Positions 1 through 9,523 of a stretch of DNA of 64,000 bases are shown piece after piece (the stretch's first letter is position 1; the number at the start of each line of letters is the position of its first letter). Location of the stretch: the NCBI RefSeq assembly GCF_030409875.1, contig NZ_JAUFQR010000001.1:806001-870000 (forward strand), read 5' to 3'. Both the position numbers and the translations under genes were made by a program. A model generated the notes under the pieces. That model did not search any database. It was given only the letters and a program-made list of their open reading frames with translations, and was not told the origin of the DNA. This DNA is from Chryseobacterium tructae. GTDB taxonomy: Bacteria; Bacteroidota; Bacteroidia; Flavobacteriales; Weeksellaceae.

Positions 1-210
1 GCGATGAAAGACTATGGGTTTAATGAAATGGCAGAGCAGATAAAAGATAAATGGTGTTCCAATGTAGAACGAGTGTATAAGAACACTGGGAAACTGATGG
101 AAAAATACAATGCATTAGATACGGAAACAATAGCAGGAGGTGGGGAATATCCCAATCAGGATGGATTTGGTTGGACGAATGGTGTGTATTTAAAACTACA
201 ACAAAACTGA
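1..210 (+). CDS. Trehalase, C-terminal fragment (gene starts before the window)
   Basis: This is the last 69 codons of a glycoside hydrolase family 37 trehalase, which cleaves trehalose to two glucose units. The reading frame is open from base 1. The glycine-rich stretch GGGEYPNQDGFGWTNGVYL, about 25 residues before the stop, is the conserved C-terminal trehalase signature (GGGGEY...GFGWTNGV). One G of the usual four is an A here (AGGGEY). The N-terminal catalytic part lies outside the window, so I cannot say whether the enzyme is periplasmic (TreA) or cytoplasmic (TreF). A TonB-dependent receptor starts only 24 bp downstream on the same strand, so the two are probably cotranscribed. Confidence 0.88.
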   Translation, partial: AMKDYGFNEMAEQIKDKWCSNVERVYKNTGKLMEKYNALDTETIAGGGEYPNQDGFGWTNGVYLKLQQN

Positions 211-234
211 AACTAACAATAGAAAAATAAGGCT

Positions 235-2670
235 ATGAAAAAAAAATCGATCTTTTTAATCGCCGCAACTGCTGTATTGTATTTCAATAAAGCATATGCA
301 CAGGAAACTCCACAAGATTCCGTGAAGGTTTCCTCTATCGATCAGGTTGTCATTACAGGGAACTCCAATCCCAAGAAAAAAATAGAATCCAGTACTGCTA
401 TTTCCACCTTCAGTGCCAAGGAAATTCAAAAGCAAAATCCGATTAGTGCTGCTGCTTTATTACAGAGAGTTCCGGGATTTGCAGTAGAAACTTCCGGTGG
501 GGAAGTGGGGAATAACCTTTTTGCAAGAGGTATTCCTTCTGCAGGAGCTTATGAATTTGTACAGGTGCAGGAAGATGGTCTTCCGGTTTTTGAAGATGGT
601 GCTCTTCAGTTTGCCAATGCCGATAACTTTTTCCGAGTGGATAATTCCGTAAGTAGATTAGAGGCCTTAAGAGGAGGTTCAGGTTCTATTTATGCCAATA
701 ATTCTCCCGGGGACTTATTAACTTTATTACTAAAGAAGGAACCAATGATTTTAAAGGGACAGCTAAACTGGAAACCAGTACCTATGGATTGATGCGTACA
801 GATCTTAATGTAGGTGGTGCTTTGGTGAAAGATAAATTATTCTTCAATATTGGTGGTTTTTACAGATCGGATGATGGAATCAGAAAAACAGGTTTTAAAG
901 CTAATAACGGCGGCCAGATCAGAATGAATTTAAAGTATGTCTTTGATAAAGGCTACGTTAAAGTATATTATAAGAAACTGGATGACAGAAATACGTTCTT
1001 CCTTCCAATTCCTTTGACTCAGGATGGAGATAAATTAAAAGGATTCAATGGTTTTGATCCTAATTATGGTACTTACAGCTACAGAGGAATCAGCCAGTTG
1101 AATATCCCACAGGCTGGTGGTGGCTTTTTCAGCAGAAATTTAGAAGATGGAATTCATCCGAAAGTTGATGTGTTGGGAGCTGAATTTAAATATGATCTGG
1201 GTGGAAATTTCAGCGTTATTAATAAACAAGATACACGAATATCAATATGAACTATACAGGGATTTTCCCTGCCGGAGCACCCCAAACAGCTGCTGATTTT
1301 GCCAAAGGCATGGGAATGACCAATTACCAATATTCTATGGTCAGCAACGGAGCATTAGTTAATCCTGAGTATGTACAAAAACTGGGTTTCTGGGCGATTG
1401 ATAAGCAGATGAACAATTTTGTGAATGACCTACAGTTCAACTATAAATTTGATAAAGGTAATGTAACGGCAGGATTTTACAAATCCAACTGGAAATCTCA
1501 TCAATACTGGAACTGGAGCAATATTCTGACGACTGCTACAGATAGGCCTGAGTTGCTAAACTTGGTAGATCCATCTCTTAGTCCAAGCAGTGTTGGGTAT
1601 TCTAAAACTTATAACGGAGTGACGGATATGTCTACTTTGCTTAGGGATTCACAGATTCAGGGAAGTCTGAATGATCTTTATTTAAACTTAGATTATAATG
1701 TAACAGATGCTTTAAGTTTTAATGGAGGAATCCGCTACAGCCGTGATTATTACAGAGGATACAAAGTAAATACCACTACAGCCAATCTTAATAATTCAGG
1801 TTTAACGACTGATGGAATTCATGGTTTTGGTACTACAACTGCCGATGATAATATGAACGTTCTGGGTAATCAGTTTACCTATTGGTATTATGATATTAAT
1901 AAAGTCTCTTATACGTTGGCTTCTAATTATAAGATCAATCGTGAAATGCGGTATATGCTCGTTTCTCTCACGGTTTCAGATCTCCGAATGAAGAAGCATA
2001 TTATAATAATATAGGAAAGCTGGATCTTGTGAAGCCTGTATTAACCAATCAATTGGAAGTGGGATATAAATATTATTCCCGAACTTTCGATATTGCAGTG
2101 ATTCCTTTCTATTCGACACTTAAAAACCTTTCATTCACGGACGTTTATTCAGACGGAACTTCAGAAAATAAATTTGCTAATACTACCAATTTTGGAGTAG
2201 AAATTGAAGGATACGCAAGATTATTCAACAATATCTTTGAAGTGACTTTTAACGGAACCATTCAAAATCCAAAATATAAAGATTTCAACGGGCGAAATGG
2301 AGATGGAACTCTATTCGATTATAGTGGAAATGTAGTAAGAAGAATTCCTAAGTTCTATTTCAACATTGCTCCTGCTGTGAATATTACCAAAGAATGGAGA
2401 GCGTATGTAAGTATGAATTATTATGGAAAACGTTTTCAGGATGAAGGCAATACAGATGATAACATTTTACCTTCATTCACGGAATTTGGTGCAGGAATGT
2501 CTTATCAGTTAGGAAAAATACGTTTTGCTGTAGACGGAACCAATATTTTTAATACAATTGGAATTACAGAAGGAGATCCAAGATCGCAGACGGTTTCAGG
2601 ATCTAATATAAGAATGGCAAGGCCTATTATGGGTGCAGCTGCCAGAGCTTCAATCACTTTAGATTTCTAA
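235..2670 (+). pseudogene. TonB-dependent outer-membrane receptor, three frameshifts (probable base-call errors)
   Basis: Outer-membrane active transporter. The N-terminus has a signal peptide ending near AYAQ, then a plug domain (DQVVITG, LLQRVPGF, FARGIP, ALRGGSGSIYANNSPG), a beta-barrel, and a C-terminal aromatic residue (TLDF) typical of barrels. The frame breaks near 709-712 (GGGG where five G restore GGLINFITKEG), 1224-1226 (AAA for AAAA, restoring NKTRYTNINMNYTG) and 1948 (one G missing, restoring MAVYARFSHGFRSPNEEAYYNN). With these three bases added back the protein is 812 residues, normal for the family. It has no N-terminal carboxypeptidase-like domain. It follows the trehalase by 24 bp, so a trehalose or glucoside substrate is possible, but a siderophore is equally compatible with the sequence. 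Confidence 0.9.
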
Positions 2671-2690
2671 ACTCTATTTCTTTATAACAG

Positions 2691-2724
2691 AAAACCGTCA
2701 GGAATGATTTTCCTGACGGTTTTT
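2691..2724. terminator. Bidirectional rho-independent terminator
   Basis: A perfect 14-bp inverted repeat (AAAACCGTCAGGAA paired with TTCCTGACGGTTTT) with a 5-base loop, A-rich before and T-rich after. It lies between the convergent TonB receptor and the minus-strand gene ending at 2749 and can serve both. Confidence 0.9.
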
Positions 2725-2748
2725 ATTTCTACTTTTTTATCAACTTAT

Positions 2749-3570
2749 CTATTTTTCATTCAATGAATGAAGAACTGAACTTTCATTTATCGTTGCTTTT
2801 TCAACAGATTGATAAGGGATTTGAGTTCCGAAATTTTTCTTATAACTTTCATTTTCAGCTGATATTTTGGCATCTTGAATTTTTTTCAGTGTTTCAGCTG
2901 TTGTCAACTGTTTTTGTTTGATATATCTATCAAAACCAATGAAATAATTTTTATTTTGTTGAGTAAGTTTTAAGGTCACAGGTGGTAGAATAGAATCTAT
3001 ATTTTTTATGACAATGTAGTAATTATACTTTTTATTCATCGGATATGTATAACTCAAGGCATCAAAAGGATAGCTGATTGTATTTTTTTCCTTATTGCTG
3101 CTACGGGGAACACTAATGGTCATCCAATTGTAGTCGTTATTTTTTTTCGTGAACTCATAATTACTTTCAAACAATTTCTTATCATCATTAAATAGGGGCT
3201 GAAATTTTTTCTGAGTATTCATATCCTTCGAAAAATTTATAAAAGCATATGATTTAGACGTCCCATTCAGATAACCCAATAGATTAACGGTAATGTCTTT
3301 TTTATTTTTATCAAATTTTCCGTAAATACTAATGGGGGTTTCTTCAGCTTTAACTTCAGTTAATACAATATTATCTTCATCTACTTTATTCCACTTTCCG
3401 GTTTTCCAACTACCATATTTAAAGAAATAGAATTCATTGTTGGGTAATATAAATAAGGAAGAATCCGGTTCCTCGTCATCCAACTTATAGTATCCTACAA
3501 ATTGGGCATTTACTTTTGCTATGAAAAAAAATAAGATGAAAAATAGAGTATATGTTTTTTTTGATGTCAT
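2749..3570 (-). CDS. Secreted protein of unknown function
   Basis: A 273-residue protein with a clear N-terminal signal peptide (MTSKKTYTLFFILFFFIAKVNAQF), so it is exported to the periplasm or beyond. There is no lipobox cysteine and no T9SS tail. The first 100 residues (VGYYKLDDEEPDSSLFILPNN, WKTGKWNKVDEDNIVL) look like a short beta-rich domain of the kind found in small Bacteroidota secreted proteins. The C-terminal 60 residues are charged and probably helical. I do not recognise a family. It is convergent with the TonB receptor and shares the terminator at 2691. Confidence 0.72.
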   Translation of the reverse strand: MTSKKTYTLFFILFFFIAKVNAQFVGYYKLDDEEPDSSLFILPNNEFYFFKYGSWKTGKWNKVDEDNIVLTEVKAEETPISIYGKFDKNKKDITVNLLGYLNGTSKSYAFINFSKDMNTQKKFQPLFNDDKKLFESNYEFTKKNNDYNWMTISVPRSSNKEKNTISYPFDALSYTYPMNKKYNYYIVIKNIDSILPPVTLKLTQQNKNYFIGFDRYIKQKQLTTAETLKKIQDAKISAENESYKKNFGTQIPYQSVEKATINESSVLHSLNEK

Positions 3571-3651
3571 TTTAATACCTTGAGTGGTTTATAATTATGG
3601 CTAGAGCTCACACGCTCTACACCCCTCAAACTCCTAAGCTCAAATCCTACT

Positions 3652-4289
3652 TTACTTCAAAAAAGGATTATACTGTTTCTCAAACCCAATCGAAGTAGGA
3701 TTTCCATGGCCGGAGAAAACTTGCGTTTCAGGATCTAATACGAAAAGTTTGGTTTTAATCCCATCAATTAATTGTTCGTAATTTCCTTTATAAAGATCCG
3801 TTCTTCCAATACTGCCTTCAAACAAAACATCCCCCGAAATCATAAACTTCTGATTTTCGTTGTGATAAACAACACTTCCTGGTGAATGTCCCGGAACATG
3901 GTAGATTTTAAACTTTTCTCCATCCAGATCAAGCTCTTCTCCTTCATTAATATAAACAATGTCTACTTTTACTGGATCAACAGGGAACCCGAATCTCAAT
4001 CCGCTTGCCTGAAGCATATCAAGAACTTCCTGATCTTCCTGATGCATATTTACCGGAACTTTAAAGGTATCAATGCCCATTGTAGTCCTAAAACATGGTC
4101 AATATGAGCATGAGTTAAAAGAATTTTCTGAACGTTCAGTCCGTTTTCTTTAATGAAGTTATCAATAGCCTGAGTTTCCTGCTCATTCATATTTCCCGGA
4201 TCAATTAGCCAGGCGTTTTTGTTTTCATTATAAAGAATATAGGTGTTCTCACTTGCAAAGTTGCATACGAAGCCTTGAATATGAAGCAT
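3652..4289 (-). pseudogene. MBL-fold metallohydrolase (glyoxalase II-like), frameshifted by one base
   Basis: Metallo-beta-lactamase fold hydrolase of the short glyoxalase II-like type. The metal motif THAHIDH gives His60, His62, Asp64 and His65 counted from the start MLHIQGF at 4289. Further ligands lie in VPGHSPGSVVYH and FSGHGNPTSIGFEK. The frame breaks at 4076-4078, where CCC on the plus strand should be CCCC. Adding the base gives LQWGIDTFKVPVNMHQED and a 212-residue protein, the usual length. I chose the start at 4289 because homology to the family begins there; the longer frame to 4358 adds 23 residues with no family support and would overlap the divergent promoter. Substrate unknown; hydroxyacylglutathione-type thioesters are the family default. 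Confidence 0.88.
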
Positions 4290-4307
4290 AATCTGAATAT
4301 TTTGATT

Positions 4308-4315
4308 CAAAAATA
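4308..4315 (-). promoter_or_regulatory. Candidate -7 element for the MBL hydrolase
   Basis: TATTTTTG on the minus strand matches the Bacteroidota -7 consensus TAnnTTTG and lies 19 bp upstream of the chosen start codon at 4289. No clear TTG -33 box was seen, and the motif is common by chance in AT-rich DNA. Confidence 0.35.
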
Positions 4316-4359
4316 CGATATTATTAAGAAAATGGCTATTTTTCGTTATCTTCGTCATA

Positions 4360-5574
4360 ATGAAAACTTTGCGAATACTCTTACTTTCCCTGGGTGGATT
4401 GGTTTATGGACAAAATATCCAAAGCATCCAGCTATTTAATCCTCAGACGAATGATGAAACACCGGTCATCAAATTCGGCGAACAGCTGGTGCTGAGTTTT
4501 GATGATCTTACCAATGGGAGCGAAATTTATCGATACACTCTTAAGCATTATGACAGAAATTGGAATGATGATAATTTGTTCTTTACAGAAATTGCTACAG
4601 GGAGTATGAATGGGCTTTTGGATCAGTTTCAGTATTCATTCAATACATTGCAGGCTTATACTCACTATAAACTAACTTTTCCTAATGACAAGATCCAACC
4701 GAAAATATCGGGGAATTTTGAACTGATTGTTTATAAGGATTCGGCAGATAAGCCCTTATTCAAAAGGCGTTTCTACCTGGTAGAAGACGCTGCTACTCTT
4801 GGCGTAAATGTTTCAAGAATTGCTGATGCTAAGAACCCTAGCATCAACCAAAGAGTAGAAATAAAAGCATTACCAAAAGCAGGGGATCTTTCTTCTAATG
4901 TCAACTCTATGAGTTTGAATGTAATGCAGAATAACAACCCCAATATGGTAATTTTTAACCAGAAGCCAAGTGCTGTTTTGGGAAATCAATTGCTTTTCCA
5001 ACAAATGAATCTTGTGTTTCCCGGAGACAACGAATTTTATTATTTCGATAATAAGAACATGACTATTGCGGCGGATATGGTTCGTGCAGTTGAAGTAAAA
5101 GATGATACCAACCATACGTATTTACATCCTGTTTGGGCATTTCCTTTAAATTATCAATATCAGCCTGATGTGAATGGCGCCTGGTATTACCGAAGAAATG
5201 ATTTGGGAAGAGAAAGAGATGCTGAAAGAGAAGCAGATTATTCCTGGGTGTATTTTTATTTAGATTCAGATCCTGTGGATAAGGAAATCTATATTCTTGG
5301 GGGATTTAATAATTTTAAGCCCAGCAAAGAGAATCAGATGCAGTATGATCCGGCAACAAAACAGTATGTTGCTAAACTATTCCTGAAACAAGGATTCTAT
5401 AATTATGTTCTGGCCACAAAGCAAGGAGATTCTCCATTGGATTTTGGTGAAGTGAATGGTAATTTCTGGCAGACAGAAAACCTTTATCAGGCATTTCTTT
5501 ACTATGCGCCTTTTGGACGAAATTATGATGGTCTGATAGGGTATGGAGAATTCAGGACTCCTATTAGAAAATAG
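4360..5574 (+). CDS. Type IX secretion system plug protein (DUF5103 family)
   Basis: A 404-residue protein with an N-terminal signal peptide (MKTLRILLLSLGGLVYGQ) and full-length DUF5103 similarity. The conserved family blocks are visible: HYDRNW near 65, FYLVED near 147, a long middle beta domain, YFYLDSDP and GGFNNF near 310, and the end NGNFWQTENLYQAFLYYAPFGRNYDGLIGY. In Flavobacterium johnsoniae this family seals the periplasmic side of the SprA translocon, so the protein should act at the outer membrane in T9SS. This fits the four T9SS-tailed cargo proteins in the window. The gene is divergent from the MBL hydrolase and is followed by a terminator. Confidence 0.9.
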   Translation: MKTLRILLLSLGGLVYGQNIQSIQLFNPQTNDETPVIKFGEQLVLSFDDLTNGSEIYRYTLKHYDRNWNDDNLFFTEIATGSMNGLLDQFQYSFNTLQAYTHYKLTFPNDKIQPKISGNFELIVYKDSADKPLFKRRFYLVEDAATLGVNVSRIADAKNPSINQRVEIKALPKAGDLSSNVNSMSLNVMQNNNPNMVIFNQKPSAVLGNQLLFQQMNLVFPGDNEFYYFDNKNMTIAADMVRAVEVKDDTNHTYLHPVWAFPLNYQYQPDVNGAWYYRRNDLGRERDAEREADYSWVYFYLDSDPVDKEIYILGGFNNFKPSKENQMQYDPATKQYVAKLFLKQGFYNYVLATKQGDSPLDFGEVNGNFWQTENLYQAFLYYAPFGRNYDGLIGYGEFRTPIRK

Positions 5575-5908
5575 TATCTATAATTTCAAGATAAAAATAT
5601 AAATAAATGGCTGTCTCTATTGAGATAGCCTTAATTTTTTCATATATATTATGAATATTAGGGAATTATATTCAATAAAATGTTTTGCATAGTGAAAAAA
5701 ATAATTCACAAAATGTTGATTTTAGTTAAATTAATTCATGAAAAATATTCATAATAATAAAATTATGTTTAATTATTTCGCTTTAATTTAAAATCATTAT
5801 TGTGGTTTGTTTAATGATTTATATTTTCAATTGAATTTTTTATAAAACATATATCATTGTATTGTGAAAAGTTTATAAATTCGTTATCACATTAAACAAA
5901 TATTATTT
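5575..5908. other. AT-rich intergenic region before the M4 peptidase
   Basis: 334 bp without a gene. It holds the terminator of the plug gene at 5609-5640 and then very AT-rich sequence that must contain the promoter of the peptidase. The only -7-like sequence I can point to is TAAATTCG at 5876-5883, one mismatch from TAnnTTTG, 26 bp before the ATG, with a TTG at 5857. No RNA gene is visible. Confidence 0.5.
5609..5640 (+). terminator. Rho-independent terminator of the plug gene
   Basis: GGCTGTCTC and GAGATAGCC form a 9-bp stem with one G-T pair and a 4-base loop, followed by TTAATTTTTT. It starts 34 bp after the stop codon. Confidence 0.75.
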
Positions 5909-7864
5909 ATGAAAACAAAATTTATTTTAGCAGTAAGCGTTGCAGCCTGCTCTTTCGTTTTTGGACAAAACACTCCATCCAAAGTAATTTCCGGTAAAAA
6001 CGGATTACATTCAGAATTTCTAAGATTTGATAAAAACGGTCCTGCCTTTCAGGGAAAACCTGTTTTATTTGATGAAAAATCTGAAAGGCTTTCACCAGGG
6101 CAATCTCGTAAATTAGGTATTGAAACTGACCAACTAGGGTTTGAGACTCACCGATTCCAACAAACAGTGAATGATATTCCTGTAGAGTACGGAATGATGG
6201 CTGTACAAACTAAAAACGGTAAAATTGTGGGACAGACAGGTAAATGGGTTCTTGACGTTCCTCAGAGAGTTGAGAAACAGGCCAATATCTCTGAAAGCAT
6301 CGCGCTGCAAAATGCCTTATCATTTATAGGAGCAGAATCCTATAAATGGCAAAACAAAGCCGAAGAAGATTTCATTAAAAATGAAACAAATGATAAAAAT
6401 GCCAGTTTTGCACCCAAAGGAGAGTTGGTTTATTATTCAGAACCTACTGATGAAAAGCTGAACGATCTTCGACTAGCTTATAAATTTGATATTTATGCAG
6501 AAAAACCATTAAGCAGACAATATGTTTTTGTAGATGCAAAAAATGGAAAAGTATTAGGCGTTGACGCTTTGATTCACGATGTCAATACAACAGGAACTGC
6601 TACAACAGGATATAGCGGAAGCAGAAGTATTGTTACCGACTCTTATAATGGAAGCTACAGATTAAGAGAAACCGGAAGAAACGGCGGAACAGCTGTAGAG
6701 ACTTATAATTTACAAAAAGGGACAAATTATTCATCGGCAGTAGATTTTACAGATTCTGATAATGTCTGGAATAATGTAAATGCCAATAAAGATCAATATG
6801 CTACCGATGCCCATTGGGGAGCTGAAATGACAGTAGATTATTTGTATTCAAAATTTGGGAGAAAAAGTATCGATAACAATCACTTTGCAATAAAATCATA
6901 TGTTCACTATTCTAACAATTACTTCAATGCATTTTGGGATGGTTCAAGAATGACTTACGGTGATGGAAGCTCTTCTACAAACGGAGGAAAGCCATTGACT
7001 GCCATTGATGTTTGTGGGCATGAGATCACTCACGGAATGACATCCAAAACCGCTAATTTGGTGTATCAAAGAGAGCCGGGAGCATTAAATGAAGGTTTCT
7101 CAGATATTTTTGGAAACACCATAGAAAAATGGGCCAGACCCAACCAGGCAAGTTGGACATTGGGTGAGGATTTCAGCTATGTAATCAGAAATATGGCAAA
7201 CCCTAACGCTTATAGTCAGCCGGATACTTATTTGGGAACCTACTGGAAAGCTACCACTACTTCAGGTTGTGCTACTCCTAGTCAGTCCAATGATTATTGT
7301 GGAGTTCATACCAATTCAGGAGTTCTTAATTTTTGGTATTACTTATTGGTAACCGGAGGTACAGGAACCAATGATAAAGGTTTTGCCTATAACGTTTCCG
7401 GAATAGGATTTGATAAAGCAGCTGCTATTGCATATAGAACGCTGACTAGCTATCTTACTGCTACTTCCACTTATGCCAATACAAGAACTTACTCTTTACA
7501 GGCAGCAGCAGATCTGTATGGAGCAGGCAGCAATGAAGTAACTCAAGTTACCAATGCATGGAATGCTGTAGGTGTTGGCGGAGGTACTTCTCCAGCAGGA
7601 CTTATTGCTGCAGCAGCTAATGAATCTCCTTATACTATTAGTCCAAATCCTGCAACAGACAGATTTACGGTAGCATTCAATGGAAAAGAAGGTAAAGGAA
7701 CTGTAGAAGTGGTGAACTTAACAGGAAGAAAAGAACTTTCTGAAAAAGTTAAGCTTACTGATGGAGCCAATAGACTGGAAATACAGCTTCCATCCAATAT
7801 GCTTCCAGGAGTTTATATTGTAACAGTGAACGGCCAGAAAGCCGGAAATCTAATTAAAAAATAA
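5909..7864 (+). CDS. Secreted M4 (thermolysin-like) metallopeptidase with T9SS tail
   Basis: A 651-residue extracellular zinc protease. Order of parts: signal peptide (MKTKFILAVSVAACSFVFGQ); FTP/PepSY propeptide to about residue 220, the intramolecular chaperone and inhibitor of this family; catalytic domain; C-terminal type A sorting domain (SPNPATDRFTV... ending GVYIVTVNGQKAGNLIKK). The zinc site is HEITH at 371-375 with the third ligand Glu395 in GALNEGFSD. A downstream histidine in GVHTNSGV matches the family's substrate-binding His region. The tail predicts export by T9SS, whose plug is encoded just upstream. Propeptide removal and tail cleavage are inferred from the family. Confidence 0.95.
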   Translation: MKTKFILAVSVAACSFVFGQNTPSKVISGKNGLHSEFLRFDKNGPAFQGKPVLFDEKSERLSPGQSRKLGIETDQLGFETHRFQQTVNDIPVEYGMMAVQTKNGKIVGQTGKWVLDVPQRVEKQANISESIALQNALSFIGAESYKWQNKAEEDFIKNETNDKNASFAPKGELVYYSEPTDEKLNDLRLAYKFDIYAEKPLSRQYVFVDAKNGKVLGVDALIHDVNTTGTATTGYSGSRSIVTDSYNGSYRLRETGRNGGTAVETYNLQKGTNYSSAVDFTDSDNVWNNVNANKDQYATDAHWGAEMTVDYLYSKFGRKSIDNNHFAIKSYVHYSNNYFNAFWDGSRMTYGDGSSSTNGGKPLTAIDVCGHEITHGMTSKTANLVYQREPGALNEGFSDIFGNTIEKWARPNQASWTLGEDFSYVIRNMANPNAYSQPDTYLGTYWKATTTSGCATPSQSNDYCGVHTNSGVLNFWYYLLVTGGTGTNDKGFAYNVSGIGFDKAAAIAYRTLTSYLTATSTYANTRTYSLQAAADLYGAGSNEVTQVTNAWNAVGVGGGTSPAGLIAAAANESPYTISPNPATDRFTVAFNGKEGKGTVEVVNLTGRKELSEKVKLTDGANRLEIQLPSNMLPGVYIVTVNGQKAGNLIKK

Positions 7865-7884
7865 GTTTTAATATATTTCAAGAG

Positions 7885-7916
7885 AAAGGCCGTAGAAAAT
7901 TTTCTGCGGCCTTTTT
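7885..7916. terminator. Bidirectional terminator between the M4 peptidase and hemH
   Basis: Arms AAAGGCCGTAGAAAA and TTTTCTGCGGCCTTT pair with one wobble; T-rich on both strands. It sits between two convergent genes. Confidence 0.88.
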
Positions 7917-7936
7917 ATATATTGTATCTGAAGGAT

Positions 7937-8971
7937 TTATACGAAATAGAAATCATTCAATTTTTCTTCGCAAAGTGTTTTTACCACTTCTATCCATCGA
8001 TCTTCATCATTAAGGCAGGGGATATAATGGAAACTTTCTCCACCACCATGCATGAATTGTTCTTTTCCTTCTTCAGAAATTTCTTCCAATGTTTCAAGAC
8101 AGTCTGAAACGAATGCCGGGCAAACAACAGCCAAATTTTTAATTCCTTTTTTAGGAATCGTTTCTAAGGTATGATCTGTATAAGGCTCAATCCACTTGTC
8201 TTTTCCTAATCTTGATTGGAAAGAAACAATTGTTTTCTCCTTTGGAAGTCCCATTTTAGCAATAACAGCCTCAGTCGTTTTATAACACTGATGTCTGTAG
8301 CAATAGGCATTGTGAGTATCTACCTGACTGTTGATACAATTAGCATCATCAATCTTACAGGTCTTTGAAGGATCTGTTTTGTACAGATGCCTCTCCGGAA
8401 CTCCGTGGTAAGAAAATTGCAGGGCATCAAAATTTTCAGGAAGTTTTTCCTTAATACTTTCAGCCAGACAGTTGATATAAATCTCTCTGTTGTAGAAAGG
8501 TTGAATATAATTGATTTTTACCTCTGGAAACTTTTTCTTTCTTACTTCTTCCGCTTTTTCAATAACAGTTTCCGTAGTACTCATCGCGTATTGAGGATAC
8601 AAAGGGAAAAGAACGATTTCAGAAATTCCCTGATCTACCAGTTTCTGGATTCCGGTTTCAATACTTGGTTCTGCATATCTCATCCCGATTTCCACCGGGA
8701 CATCCACCAGCTTTTGAAGTTTTTTCTGAATTTTTTCAGTAATGACGATCAATGGAGAACCTTCATCCGTCCAAACCGTTTTATAGGCTTCGGCAGATTG
8801 GGCAGGTCTTGTTTTCAGAATAATACCCTGAACAAGAAGAGCGCGAAAGATCCAACGATAATCAATTACCCTTTCGTCCATCAAAAATTCATCAAGATAT
8901 TCCTTTACATCATTTACAGCCGTAGATCTTGGTGATCCAAGGTTGACCAGTAAAATTCCTTTTTTATTCAA
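7937..8971 (-). CDS. hemH: Ferrochelatase
   Basis: A 344-residue ferrochelatase, which inserts ferrous iron into protoporphyrin IX (or coproporphyrin III) as a late step of haem synthesis. The start MNKKGILLVNLGSP is the typical N-terminus. The metal-binding histidine is His189 in QFSYHGVPERH, and the conserved acidic pair lies in CPAFVSDCLETLEEI. The CKIDDANC and CYRHQC segment carries several cysteines, but I cannot tell whether it binds an Fe-S cluster. An FMN reductase gene ends 5 bp upstream, so the two are cotranscribed, probably together with the Nfu-type gene. An iron and haem theme runs through this stretch. Confidence 0.96.
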   Translation of the reverse strand: MNKKGILLVNLGSPRSTAVNDVKEYLDEFLMDERVIDYRWIFRALLVQGIILKTRPAQSAEAYKTVWTDEGSPLIVITEKIQKKLQKLVDVPVEIGMRYAEPSIETGIQKLVDQGISEIVLFPLYPQYAMSTTETVIEKAEEVRKKKFPEVKINYIQPFYNREIYINCLAESIKEKLPENFDALQFSYHGVPERHLYKTDPSKTCKIDDANCINSQVDTHNAYCYRHQCYKTTEAVIAKMGLPKEKTIVSFQSRLGKDKWIEPYTDHTLETIPKKGIKNLAVVCPAFVSDCLETLEEISEEGKEQFMHGGGESFHYIPCLNDEDRWIEVVKTLCEEKLNDFYFV

Positions 8972-8976
8972 TTTTT

Positions 8977-9513
8977 TTATTTTAATGATGAAACAGACTT
9001 GTTAAAATCTGTTACCAATTCTAATACTTTAACAAAGGTATTGTTTTCAATTGAGCCATCAGACTCCAATCTACCCTTTATCCCTTTTATTAAAAGCTGA
9101 TGTTTATCATCTGTTTTCGCTCCAAGCGTTTTTAAAAGCAGTAATAATTCTTCATGACCTTTCTCTCCACTGGCAGAGCCTGTAATGAATGCAACAGGTT
9201 TGTCCTGAAAAACATTCGTGGAAACACACCATTCCAATAGATTCTTTAATCGACTCGGAATACTGAAAATGTATTCTGGGGTAGAAATAATCACTCCTCC
9301 CGAATCGCTAATAAATTCTCTGATCTTTACAATTTCCTCAGGGATATTCACATCAGTTAATGAGGTGTCAAAATGAGGAAGCACAGAAAGATCATCAGAC
9401 ATCTGGAATTTGATATTGGGATTTTTGTCCATTACCTGTTCCATCAGTTTCTGATTACTGGAATTTTTTGTAGCACTTCCAATAATGATAAGAATCTTTT
9501 TAGGTTCGGTCAT
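8977..9513 (-). CDS. NADPH-dependent FMN reductase family oxidoreductase
   Basis: A 178-residue flavodoxin-fold protein. The phosphate-binding loop is GSATKNSSNQKL at residues 12-23, and TPEYIFSIPSRLKNLLEW is the hallmark segment of the NADPH-dependent FMN reductase family (usual form TPEYnxSxPgxLKNaLDW). It would use NAD(P)H to reduce FMN or quinone-like compounds in the cytoplasm. It lies 5 bp before hemH and about 10 bp after the Nfu-type gene on the same strand, so a three-gene operon is likely. Whether it supplies electrons for haem or Fe-S work is inference. The exact substrate cannot be read from sequence. Confidence 0.88.
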   Translation of the reverse strand: MTEPKKILIIIGSATKNSSNQKLMEQVMDKNPNIKFQMSDDLSVLPHFDTSLTDVNIPEEIVKIREFISDSGGVIISTPEYIFSIPSRLKNLLEWCVSTNVFQDKPVAFITGSASGEKGHEELLLLLKTLGAKTDDKHQLLIKGIKGRLESDGSIENNTFVKVLELVTDFNKSVSSLK

Positions 9514-9523
9514 GAAATATGAA

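Noticed and set aside
8387..8935. 182-codon open frame on the plus strand
   Set aside because: It lies fully inside hemH on the opposite strand. Its translation is rich in Phe, Arg and Ser as expected from a shadow frame, with no family resemblance.
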